From Alteromonadaceae bacterium 2753L.S.0a.02 (GTDB taxonomy: Bacteria > Pseudomonadota > Gammaproteobacteria > Pseudomonadales > Cellvibrionaceae): 64,000 bases of DNA. A model generated the notes under the pieces. The model did no database searches and was not told where the DNA came from. It saw only the letters and a list, made by a program, of their open reading frames with translations. Position numbers and translations under genes: made by a program. Where the stretch lies: positions 1,364,001 to 1,428,000 of the forward strand of contig VISH01000001.1 of assembly GCA_007827375.1 (NCBI GenBank), in the 5' to 3' direction. Positions 44,091-52,266 of the stretch are shown piece after piece (the first letter of the stretch is position 1; the number at the start of each line of letters is the position of its first letter).

Positions 44091-47000
44091 ATGGCGCGCT
44101 TTTTTATCGACCGCCCGGTGTTCGCCTGGGTCATCGCGATTGTGATTATGCTGGCGGGCGCCTTGTCCATTATCCAGTTACCCGTTGCGCAATATCCGGA
44201 AGTGGCACCGCCATCGGTGTCGATTCGTACCAGCTACCCGGGTGCATCCGCCAAGGTGGTGGAAGATTCTGTGGTGCAGATTATCGAGCAGAATCTCACC
44301 GGGGTAGACCACATGGAATATTTGTCGTCTACCAGTGATTCCAGCGGTACCGCCGAAATTACCCTCACTTTTACCGCCGGTACCGACCCGGATATCGCTC
44401 AGGTGCAGGTGCAGAACAAACTCCAGGCCGCCATGCCCATGCTGCCCGCCGAAGTGCAGCAGCAGGGTATTCGGGTAACCAAATCCACCGCCGGCTTTTT
44501 AATGGTGCTGGGTTTTGTGTCTGAAGACGGCAGCATGGATAAATACGATATTTCCGACTTTATCGCCGCCACCGTGCGCGAACCCCTAAGCCGTGTGAAC
44601 GGCGTGGGTCAAGTGCAGTTGTTCGGCTCGCAATACGCCATGCGGGTGTGGTTGGATGCCCACAAAATGGCGGCCTACGACCTAACCACCGTGGATGTGG
44701 TGGGCGCAATTCGTGCCCAGAATGCGCAAATTGCCGCCGGTGAATTGGGTGGCGCGCCGGCCCTGCCAGGGCAGGATATTAACGCCAGTATTGTGGTGCA
44801 AACCCGGCTTTCCACGGCGGACGAGTTCAGCCATATATTGCTGCGCGTCAACAGCGATGGCTCACGGATTACCCTGGGCGATGTCGCCCGCATTGAACTG
44901 GGCGCTGAAAATTATCAGTTCGAAACCGAATACAACAATCAACCCGCCACCGGTTTGGCCATCACTCTGGCCAGTGGTGCCAATGCGCTGGATACGGCCA
45001 ACGCGGTGATGGAGCGCATCGAGCAATTAAAGCCGTTTTTCCCGCAGGGCTTGCAAGTGGTTAAAGCCTTCGACACCACGCCCTTTGTAAAGCTTTCTAT
45101 TGAAGGGGTGGTGCAAACCCTCGTGGAAGCCATTGTGCTGGTATTTTTTGTAATGTATCTGTTTTTGCAGAACTTCCGCGCAACCTTAATTCCCACTATT
45201 GCGGTACCTGTGGTGTTGTTGGGAACCTTTGCAATTCTGCTGGCGTTCGGCTTTTCCATTAACACCTTAACGATGTTTGCCATGGTGTTGGCCATTGGCC
45301 TGCTGGTGGACGACGCCATTGTGGTGGTGGAAAACGTCGAGCGGGTAATGCACGAAGACCGCCTCGCACCACGCGAGGCGACGCAAAAGTCCATGGATCA
45401 GATTACTGGCGCACTGATTGGTATCGCTTTGGTGCTCTCGGCGGTATTTGTGCCCATGGCATTTTTCGGCGGCTCCACCGGTGTAATTTATCGCCAGTTC
45501 TCCATTACGATTGTGTCGGCCATGCTGCTTTCTGTGGTGGTCGCACTCACCCTTACGCCGGCATTGTGTGCCAGCATGCTGCAAGCCACCGATGCTGAGC
45601 ATTACAATCGCGGCGGTTTTTTCGGTTGGTTCAATCGCAATTTCGATCGCGGTAATCGCGGTTATCAAAAAGGCGTGCGCGCCATGTTGGCTCGTAAAGG
45701 ACGCTTTATGCTGGTGTATCTGGTGCTGGTGGGTGGCCTTGCACTGTTGTTTGGGCGCCTGCCGGGTTCCTTCCTGCCCGATGAAGACCAGGGCATTATG
45801 TTTACCCAAATGAGCCTGCCAGTGGGTTCCACCAAAGAGCGCTCCATGGCGGTAATGGATAAGGTGGAAAGTTATTTTCTGCAGCAGGAAGCCGAAAATG
45901 TGGAATCGGTATTTTCGGTGATTGGATTCAGCTTCAGTGGTCGCGGCCAGAACAACGGCATCGCCTTCGTGAAAATGCGCAACTGGAGTGAGCGCAAGCG
46001 CGCCGACCAGCATATTCAGGCCGTCGCCGGTCGCGCCATGGGCTTTTTTATGCAAATGCGTGAGGCCCTGGTATTCCCGTTCGTGCCGCCGGCGATCACG
46101 CAGCTGGGCACCTCTTCCGGTTTTAATATGCAACTGCAGGATCTCGGCGGCCAGGGTCACGAAGCCTTAATGGCGGCCCGCAATCAATTATTGGGCATGG
46201 CCGCGCAGGATAAACGCCTTACCCGGGTACGCCCCAACGGCCAGGAAGATACGCCGCAATTCAAGCTGGATGTGGATACCGCCCGCGCTGCGGCTCTGGG
46301 GGTTTCGGTGGATCAGATTAACGCGGTATTTTCCACCGCCTGGGCTGCCAGTTACGTAAATGACTTTATCGATCAGGGCCGCATCAAGCGGGTCTATGTG
46401 CAGGGTGATACGCCGTTCCGTATGAACCCCGACGACATCGGCGACTGGTACGTGCGCAATAATCTCGGCGAAATGGTGTCGTTCTCGGCCTTTGCCAGTG
46501 GTCGCTGGATTTACGGCTCGCCGCGCCTGGAACGCTACAACGGCATCTCCAGTGTCAATATTCAGGGGCAGGGGGCACCCGGTGTGAGTTCCGGTCAGGC
46601 CATGGAAATTATGGAACAACTCGCCGCGCAATTGCCGCCCGGTTTCGGCTTTGAATGGACCGGGATGTCCCGCCAGGAACGCCAGTCGGGCGCGCAGGCT
46701 CCGGCACTCTATGCGCTTTCGATCTTGGTGGTGTTTTTGTGTCTTGCCGCCCTTTACGAAAGCTGGTCGGTGCCTTTTGCGGTGATGATGGTCGTGCCGC
46801 TGGGGGTGATCGGTGCGGTGTTATTTGCTATGGCGCGCGGCCTTTCCAATGATGTGTATTTTCAGGTGGGGCTGCTCACCACCATCGGGCTTTCCGCCAA
46901 GAACGCGATTTTGATTGTGGAATTCGCTCGCGCGCTTTACGAGCAGGAGGGCAAACCGCTTATCGAAGCCACCATGATGGCGATTCGAATGAGGCTGCGA

Positions 47001-47234
47001 CCCATTTTAATGACCTCGCTCGCCTTCGGCCTGGGCGTATTGCCACTGGTGATCTCAAGCGGCGCTGGTTCCGGCAGCCAAAATGCCATTGGTACCGGGG
47101 TATTCGGCGGCGTGCTCAGCGCCACTGTGCTGGCCATTTTCTTTGTGCCGGTGTTCTTTGTAGTGGTCTTCCAACTCAGCCATAAATTGCGCGGTAAACC
47201 CAAAGCCGAACCTACCGCCATCGCGCACCAATAA
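44091..47234 (+). CDS. RND multidrug efflux pump, HAE1 family (AcrB/MexB type)
   Basis: A 1,047-residue inner-membrane proton/drug antiporter that exports hydrophobic compounds, bile salts or plant phenolics (substrate inferred). The N-terminus MARFFIDRPVFAWVIAIVIML is typical. Proton-relay residues are D407 and D408 in LLVDDAIVVVENVERV, at the same numbers as in E. coli AcrB, and K937 in LSAKNAILIVEFA. The porter-domain signatures FGSQYAMRVWLD and VRPNGQEDTPQFKLDVD are present. Twelve membrane helices are expected. It follows the adaptor gene by four bases and ends the operon; a GC-rich hairpin comes next. Confidence 0.97.
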   Translation: MARFFIDRPVFAWVIAIVIMLAGALSIIQLPVAQYPEVAPPSVSIRTSYPGASAKVVEDSVVQIIEQNLTGVDHMEYLSSTSDSSGTAEITLTFTAGTDPDIAQVQVQNKLQAAMPMLPAEVQQQGIRVTKSTAGFLMVLGFVSEDGSMDKYDISDFIAATVREPLSRVNGVGQVQLFGSQYAMRVWLDAHKMAAYDLTTVDVVGAIRAQNAQIAAGELGGAPALPGQDINASIVVQTRLSTADEFSHILLRVNSDGSRITLGDVARIELGAENYQFETEYNNQPATGLAITLASGANALDTANAVMERIEQLKPFFPQGLQVVKAFDTTPFVKLSIEGVVQTLVEAIVLVFFVMYLFLQNFRATLIPTIAVPVVLLGTFAILLAFGFSINTLTMFAMVLAIGLLVDDAIVVVENVERVMHEDRLAPREATQKSMDQITGALIGIALVLSAVFVPMAFFGGSTGVIYRQFSITIVSAMLLSVVVALTLTPALCASMLQATDAEHYNRGGFFGWFNRNFDRGNRGYQKGVRAMLARKGRFMLVYLVLVGGLALLFGRLPGSFLPDEDQGIMFTQMSLPVGSTKERSMAVMDKVESYFLQQEAENVESVFSVIGFSFSGRGQNNGIAFVKMRNWSERKRADQHIQAVAGRAMGFFMQMREALVFPFVPPAITQLGTSSGFNMQLQDLGGQGHEALMAARNQLLGMAAQDKRLTRVRPNGQEDTPQFKLDVDTARAAALGVSVDQINAVFSTAWAASYVNDFIDQGRIKRVYVQGDTPFRMNPDDIGDWYVRNNLGEMVSFSAFASGRWIYGSPRLERYNGISSVNIQGQGAPGVSSGQAMEIMEQLAAQLPPGFGFEWTGMSRQERQSGAQAPALYALSILVVFLCLAALYESWSVPFAVMMVVPLGVIGAVLFAMARGLSNDVYFQVGLLTTIGLSAKNAILIVEFARALYEQEGKPLIEATMMAIRMRLRPILMTSLAFGLGVLPLVISSGAGSGSQNAIGTGVFGGVLSATVLAIFFVPVFFVVVFQLSHKLRGKPKAEPTAIAHQ

Positions 47235-47241
47235 GTATCTG

Positions 47242-47268
47242 CCGCGCCCGATTCTGTTTCGGGCGCGG
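47242..47268 (+). terminator. GC-rich hairpin after the efflux operon
   Basis: Ten-base-pair stem CCGCGCCCGA/TCGGGCGCGG with a seven-base loop, seven bases after the RND stop. No T-run follows, so it may only be partly terminating. Confidence 0.55.
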
Positions 47269-47511
47269 TGCCGTTTACCGGCTTCATGCCCGCGATGTTG
47301 TGTCGTTTTATCTTTAGCTAAACAATCGTCACCTTTATCAACGACTCACTCTGAAATTCACGGATCATCACGTAATATCAAGGTCTGCTTTCTTAGTCTG
47401 CGAGCTGACTGTAGTAGGTGCTCGTACAGTGAGTATTTACATCTGTTAATTATTGAGCGGTCTCTAACAACTCTGAAGCCGTTTCTAACCCGTGATTAAA
47501 GGAATTTAAAC

Positions 47512-48297
47512 ATGAAGTTAACCCCCAAAGAATTTATTGCGATGAAGGGCGCAACACCCATACCCATGCTTACCGCTTATAATTTTCCAGTAGCCCGAAG
47601 CCTGGAAGAAGCGGGCATACCCATTATTTTGGTGGGCGATACGGTTGGCATGGTTGAGATGGGCTTCGAGAGTACGCGAGAAGTTACCATCGAACACATG
47701 GAATATCACATAGCCGCCGTGCGCCGTGGTGCAAAGCAGACGCATATCATTGGAGATTTACCCTATAAAACCGACAAAGACCCGGAAACCGCTTTGCAAA
47801 ATGCACAGCGATTAATTTCCGCCGGCGCAGACAGCGTTAAACTGGAAGGTTGTAATAAAACGGTTATTACACATCTGGTAAAACACGGCATTCCGGTTGT
47901 TGGCCACGCGGGTTTGCTGCCCCAAACCGCTAAAAACTTTAAGCAGGTGGGCAATACCAACGAGGAAGCCGTCAAAATAAAAAATGACGCGAAAGCCATT
48001 GAAGAAGCGGGTGCGTTTATGGTGGTGCTCGAACATATCCCCTACCCCCTTGCGAGCGAAATTACTCAGGCACTGGCAATACCCACTGTTGGTATCGGTG
48101 CCGGCCCAGACTGTGATGGCCAAGTGCTGGTTATTAATGATGCAGCGGGTCTCGGCGATTACTGGCCGCCCTTCTCAAAACAATATGCCCATGTGAGCCG
48201 CACGATTCTGCAGGTTGCAAAAGATTTCTCAGACGAAGTGGTTGCAATGAAATTTCCTAACAACATTATTCCCTTTACTGGCACTAAGGGCATTTGA
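47512..48297 (+). CDS. panB: 3-methyl-2-oxobutanoate hydroxymethyltransferase
   Basis: First step of pantothenate (vitamin B5, coenzyme A) synthesis: adds a hydroxymethyl group from methylenetetrahydrofolate to alpha-ketoisovalerate, giving ketopantoate. Length 261 matches the family. Recognisable blocks: PMLTAYNFPVARSLEEAG, ILVGDTVGMVEMGFEST (metal-binding region), GADSVKLEG, GIPVVGHAGLLPQ, and GIGAGPDCDGQVLVINDAAG. It is unlike many bacteria in that panC does not follow, so it stands apart from the usual panBC operon. AAAGGAATT precedes the ATG. The sequence is somewhat divergent (NF for the usual DY near the start), so a paralogous role cannot be excluded. Confidence 0.88.
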   Translation: MKLTPKEFIAMKGATPIPMLTAYNFPVARSLEEAGIPIILVGDTVGMVEMGFESTREVTIEHMEYHIAAVRRGAKQTHIIGDLPYKTDKDPETALQNAQRLISAGADSVKLEGCNKTVITHLVKHGIPVVGHAGLLPQTAKNFKQVGNTNEEAVKIKNDAKAIEEAGAFMVVLEHIPYPLASEITQALAIPTVGIGAGPDCDGQVLVINDAAGLGDYWPPFSKQYAHVSRTILQVAKDFSDEVVAMKFPNNIIPFTGTKGI

Positions 48298-48364
48298 ATA
48301 GCGCGAATGCAGTCGCTATAAGCGTATGATTGGAACCCGCGTAGTTATCGGTCTGTCGTTAATA

Positions 48365-48410
48365 TTAACCCGGCAATTTATTAACCCGGCAATATACATG
48401 GCCGGGTTAA
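48365..48410. repeat. Repeat with hairpin after panB
   Basis: TTAACCCGGC occurs at 48365 and 48381 and its complement GCCGGGTTAA at 48401. The second and third form a ten-base-pair stem with a ten-base loop. No T-run. A second small hairpin (AACAC/GTGTT) follows immediately. Confidence 0.6.
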
Positions 48411-48488
48411 TAGCAACACACGGAAGTGTTGCCAGGTTAATAATACAGCTGAGACAAATGATTAATATCGTACCAAAGAGGGCTATCT

Positions 48489-48851
48489 ATGTTTAACGTC
48501 GAACGAATCGCAAATAACCGTCTCAATATCAGTTATGAGGGAAAACTCAATTCTGACGAAATGGAAACCGCATTGAATGATTTTATGCGCGAAGCCGAAG
48601 GTATTGAAAACGGCAAAATGCTGTTTGAAATTGGTGAGTTTAACTTTCCGACCTTAAGCGCAGTGGGGGTAAAACTTTCAAAACTTCCTTCGCTATTCAA
48701 ATTTATTGGTAAATTCAATCGCGCTGCGATACTCACCGACAAAAAGTGGTTACAGAATATCAGTGAGCTGGAGGGCATGTTAATTCCCGGCCTGGAAATA
48801 AAAGCTTTCAGCTTAAGTGATCGAAGTGCTGCGGAAGCTTGGCTGGCGTAA
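48489..48851 (+). CDS. STAS/SpoIIAA-like protein
   Basis: A 120-residue protein with the alternating strand-helix pattern of the SpoIIAA-like STAS group (DUF3478 type): opening strand NVERIANNRLNISYEGKLN, central strand GKMLFEIGEFNFPTLSAVG, and the helix LPSLFKFIGKFNRAAILTDKKWLQ. These single-domain proteins are cytosolic and may bind lipids or partner proteins; no function is assigned. AGAGGG lies just before the ATG. The zinc-ribbon gene follows after 36 bases. Confidence 0.8.
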   Translation: MFNVERIANNRLNISYEGKLNSDEMETALNDFMREAEGIENGKMLFEIGEFNFPTLSAVGVKLSKLPSLFKFIGKFNRAAILTDKKWLQNISELEGMLIPGLEIKAFSLSDRSAAEAWLA

Positions 48852-48887
48852 GCCGGGTTATTATCCAAAACTGTTCAATCACGATCG

Positions 48888-49271
48888 GTGAGTAAAAATA
48901 GTACCAGAAAACAGCTCGCGGAAAGTGCGCTGAAACGTGCAAAGGCGAACAACAATATAGATGTTTTTGATAAAAACAGCCCGCTTCCGCCGGGTGCTAT
49001 TATGGCTGATCACGAGGCGCTTAAGCACAATAATACCTATGGGCCGCTACCTCGATTTTATAAGGACGAGCTTGTAATTTGTCGCGATTGCGGCAAGGAA
49101 GAAGTATGGACTGCGAAAAGCCAAAAATGGTGGTATGAAGAGATAAAAGGGAATATCAATACGCGTGCGATCTTTTGCAAATCGTGCCGTAAAAACAAAA
49201 GCGCCATAAAAGCAGAGGCGCGTAAGGCGCACATGGATGGCATTAAAAATAAGCGAATCAAAAAGCCGTAA
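48888..49271 (+). CDS. Small zinc-ribbon protein
   Basis: A 127-residue basic protein with a zinc-ribbon-like centre: CRDCGKEEVWTAKSQKWWYEE and CKSCRKNK, giving the CxxC...CxxC pair about 35 residues apart. This matches the small zinc-ribbon domain family of otherwise undefined proteins. The start is a GTG at 48888 with no strong Shine-Dalgarno; ATG codons within the frame would truncate the N-terminus. It follows the STAS-like gene closely and could be co-transcribed. Confidence 0.7.
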   Translation: MSKNSTRKQLAESALKRAKANNNIDVFDKNSPLPPGAIMADHEALKHNNTYGPLPRFYKDELVICRDCGKEEVWTAKSQKWWYEEIKGNINTRAIFCKSCRKNKSAIKAEARKAHMDGIKNKRIKKP

Positions 49272-49478
49272 ATACAAACTCGTTCAACCTTCCTTAAATT
49301 ACTGCGTTTTTCATCTTCGACAGCAATTGTAAAAACAAATGTTACCAAGTCTGGTGATAGATTCGAGGCGATAGCGTGATTTTTGTGCACGCTTTTGGTT
49401 TGCACGATCAACAAAATTGACACTTACCGGACAACGAAAACACTTCAATAAATGCATCAATACAAAAGGACAAGCACA

Positions 49479-49868
49479 ATGAAATCAGAAAGATATAACA
49501 TTGGCTGGCAAAAGCTTGCGGAAATAGACGGAGAGCAGGGTGAGCGGGTGGTAGAAGCCCTTAAAGACATTTCACCCGAATTTGCGGATTTACTGATTGA
49601 GTTCCCGTTTGGCGATATCTACAGTCGCCCGGGCCTGGATTTGAAATCCCGCGAAATTGCAACGGTTGCCGCCCTAACTGCACTGGGAAATGCGAGACCC
49701 CAGCTAAAAGTGCACGTAAATGCGGCATTAAATGTAGGTTGCAGCGCGCAGGAAATTATTGAAGTAATGATACAAATGGCGGTTTATGCGGGCTTTCCTG
49801 CAGCGCTCAATGGCTTGTTTGCTGCCAAGGAAGTGTTTGATGAGCGTGATATTAAAATCGATGCATAG
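49479..49868 (+). CDS. Carboxymuconolactone decarboxylase-family protein
   Basis: A 129-residue protein of the CMD superfamily (AhpD-like fold). The hallmark core is SREIATVAALTALGNARPQLKVHVNAALNVGCSAQEIIEVMIQMAVYAGFPAALNG. The Cys of the AhpD CxxC pair is only partly kept (one Cys in NVGCS), so it is closer to the decarboxylase side than to AhpD peroxidase partners. Substrate unknown. AAAAGGA before the ATG at 49479 supports this start over the upstream frame start at 49452. Confidence 0.85.
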   Translation: MKSERYNIGWQKLAEIDGEQGERVVEALKDISPEFADLLIEFPFGDIYSRPGLDLKSREIATVAALTALGNARPQLKVHVNAALNVGCSAQEIIEVMIQMAVYAGFPAALNGLFAAKEVFDERDIKIDA

Positions 49869-49950
49869 AAAACTATCGACTCGCTTGAATCTAAGCAGAG
49901 CATGTGAGCGCCTTGTTGTTAGTAACTATGCCTGGAGCGAGCTGTAACCT

Positions 49951-49982
49951 ATAAAAGTGCGGAGATACACGCGCATCTCCGC
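49951..49982 (-). terminator. Terminator of the GH53 gene
   Basis: On the minus strand GCGGAGAT/ATCTCCGC forms an eight-base-pair stem followed by ACTTTTATA, just beyond the stop codon at 49990. Confidence 0.85.
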
Positions 49983-49989
49983 TCTCCCC

Positions 49990-51924
49990 TTAAGGCAGTT
50001 TTCTCAGCCCATAATCATTCACAATCTGATCATACACGGCAAAATCACCGCTATTAGCTCGGTAGCTGTTGCCCTGCTGCTGGAATATGGCGTTGCCCCA
50101 AAAACCGGATTGTGTCGGCTCCCAGAAGAAGGTGCCCAGGCCGCGGCCGTTGGGAATGTTATGCATAATGTCACTGAGTAAACGCGCGCGCGGGTTGTAT
50201 TCCACAATGGCAAACGATAATTGCGGGTAGCGATTCGCCAGGCTTTGCATGGTGCTGCTCCAGGCACTCGCCGGCCCCTGAAATTCCTCGTAAGCCGATA
50301 AACCCAATACATCGAAATTCACGCCCTGATTCAATGCACTATCCACCCACCATTCAACCCCGGCGGGGTCATCGAAATTTTCAATGTGTAAAACGGTTTC
50401 GATGCTGGCGTCCACTTGTTTAACTCCGGCTATTCCCGCTTTTAAAAGCGTTGCCAGATTAGCCCAGTTAGCGTTGCTCGCACGACCATTCGCGCCGTTG
50501 CGTTCCACGGCGTTATTGCCCCAACAATCGGAATTGCTGGAGGGGTCGTGCACTAGCATTCCGGGGGTAATTTCATTGCCCACCTGTACCATATCCGGCA
50601 AAGCATTTTCTGCCTGCAACAGCTGCAAAACATCCACGGTGTAGCTGCGCAGGTCGGCAGCGAGTTCGTTGATGTTGCTCGCATTGCGCCAGGCATCGGG
50701 TACCACTTGTTTACCCGGGTCGGCCCAAGTGTCGGAATAGTGGAAGTCGAGAAGAAAGCCCATGCCCGCGGCTTTAATACGTTTGGCCATGCGAACAATA
50801 TCGGCGCTGCCGTTGTAGGCCTGCGCTCGGCCGGAACAGTCGCCTGCGGTTGATGCATAACCATAGGGTGCCAGCGGGTCGACAAAAGCGCGTAAACGAA
50901 TGTAGTTGATGCCGTGATTTTTGAACAGGCTTAGTAAGTCTTTGGTTTGCCCATCACTATCGACATAGGTGGTACCGCGATCGAGTTGTTCCGACCAATA
51001 GGAAATATCCATACCCAGAATAAATTCGCCTTCCTGATAGCCACCACCGCTACTTGTGGTGCTGGAAGAGCTGGATGACGAACTTGAACCCAAAATCGAA
51101 ACCGTAAAGTTGTAATGACTTGTGGCACCGCAGTCGTTGGTGTACTGGCTGGTGGCAATGCAACTTTGTTGAGGCATTACGGTTTGCTCACGCGTATTGC
51201 CGTTGGTGCCGCAACCCTGCCAAGACCAAATGCCGCCAACCACGGGCTGCGGTCCAAATTTAATGGTGTCGCCGTTATTAATACTCGCGTTTCCGGTTTG
51301 TTGCCAGGCGCCGCCATTTATTTGCAGGTAGGGGGTAATGGCTTGAGCGGTGCATACATTGCCCGAGGAGGAACTGCTGGAACTGGAACTTGACGAAGAG
51401 TTGGAGCTGGATGACCCGCTACAAACGGAAATCACACCACCGCCACCCGATTGGCTATTACAGGTGTTAATGCCGATACAGCTCTGCTGATTTTCCCAAC
51501 CCCAACCGTTGTCTTGCATTTCACACAAGGGGCGCGGTGCATCCTGGTACCACTGGCACAGCGTTTGGCAGATTTCGCCACCACTACTACTACCACTGCT
51601 ACTGCTTGAGGAACTGCTACTGGAAGAGCTGCTGGACGATGTGCTGCTCGATGAAGAGCTGCTCGACGAAGAACTGCTGCTGGAAGAGGAGCTGCTGGAG
51701 CTATCCCCAACAATGCCGTAAGGGGGTGGCAGGAAACTGCAGGCGTTGGCGGATATACAATTGGCATTGTTTTCCCAGCCCCATCCGCTGCTGGTATTTT
51801 GGCACAGCGGGTAGAGTGTTCCCCACCAGTTGCAGGACTGCGCAAAGGCGTGGGGCATCGAAAAACACAGCAAACTAAACACTAATCCAAGATAAATGTT
51901 GGTTTTTTCTCTCTGGCGTTGCAT
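49990..51924 (-). CDS. Secreted GH53 endo-beta-1,4-galactanase with two CBM10 modules
   Basis: Cleaves beta-1,4-galactan side chains of pectin. Order of parts: signal peptide about 1-28 (AFA|Q); first CBM10 about 30-69 with GWGWENNANCI; polyserine about 75-108; second CBM10 about 115-160 (GWGWENQQSCI); polyserine; an extra domain about 190-285 with WSWQGCGT and several Cys, family not recognised; short Ser linker; GH53 about 300-644. Catalytic residues: acid/base E451 in QVGNEITPG and nucleophile E575 in AIVEYN. Other family marks are GMDISYWSE, IRLRAFVDP and LLDFHYSDTWADPGKQ. GAGG before the ATG. A good terminator lies at the 3' end. Confidence 0.94.
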   Translation of the reverse strand: MQRQREKTNIYLGLVFSLLCFSMPHAFAQSCNWWGTLYPLCQNTSSGWGWENNANCISANACSFLPPPYGIVGDSSSSSSSSSSSSSSSSSSSSTSSSSSSSSSSSSSSSGSSSGGEICQTLCQWYQDAPRPLCEMQDNGWGWENQQSCIGINTCNSQSGGGGVISVCSGSSSSNSSSSSSSSSSSSGNVCTAQAITPYLQINGGAWQQTGNASINNGDTIKFGPQPVVGGIWSWQGCGTNGNTREQTVMPQQSCIATSQYTNDCGATSHYNFTVSILGSSSSSSSSSTTSSGGGYQEGEFILGMDISYWSEQLDRGTTYVDSDGQTKDLLSLFKNHGINYIRLRAFVDPLAPYGYASTAGDCSGRAQAYNGSADIVRMAKRIKAAGMGFLLDFHYSDTWADPGKQVVPDAWRNASNINELAADLRSYTVDVLQLLQAENALPDMVQVGNEITPGMLVHDPSSNSDCWGNNAVERNGANGRASNANWANLATLLKAGIAGVKQVDASIETVLHIENFDDPAGVEWWVDSALNQGVNFDVLGLSAYEEFQGPASAWSSTMQSLANRYPQLSFAIVEYNPRARLLSDIMHNIPNGRGLGTFFWEPTQSGFWGNAIFQQQGNSYRANSGDFAVYDQIVNDYGLRKLP

Positions 51925-52223
51925 GTAATTATCCTCATTTATTGTTATTGGAGCCTGCTAGCATTAATTTACGGCTTTCTGTTTTAGACGAAATTCTGCT
52001 GTCGAGGAGTGCGGTTTGGTCATTCCAAATAAGCGACAAACAACGCAGAGAACAATAAATTAGAGAGCAATAAATTAGTGTTAACAGGCCCCTTGTTATC
52101 GAATTACAACATGGGTTACTGGGTGCCGGTAATTGCCAATCGCAGCGTTCAGTAACACGTTAAAGGCTACCTCGCTAATCCGGCTATTGCAGTGAACTGT
52201 GGTGTATTTGTGAATGCTTTGGT
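51925..52223. other. Intergenic region upstream of the GH53 gene
   Basis: About 300 bases between the minus-strand DUF3604 gene end and the GH53 start; holds the GH53 promoter. An AATAAATTAG repeat occurs twice near 52045-52075. No gene supported. Confidence 0.4.
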
Positions 52224-52261
52224 TAAAAGCTTGCGGCGCACAGCAGTCACATGTACGCCGC
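52224..52261 (-). terminator. Possible terminator of the DUF3604 operon
   Basis: Imperfect GCGGCG/CGCCGC stem with a 17-base loop, followed on the minus strand by CTTTTA. Weak evidence. Confidence 0.4.
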
Positions 52262-52266
52262 GAGAA

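Noticed and set aside
45267..46160. 297-codon minus-strand frame inside the RND pump gene
   Set aside because: Shadow of a long GC-rich gene; His/Gln/Arg-rich product without any family pattern.
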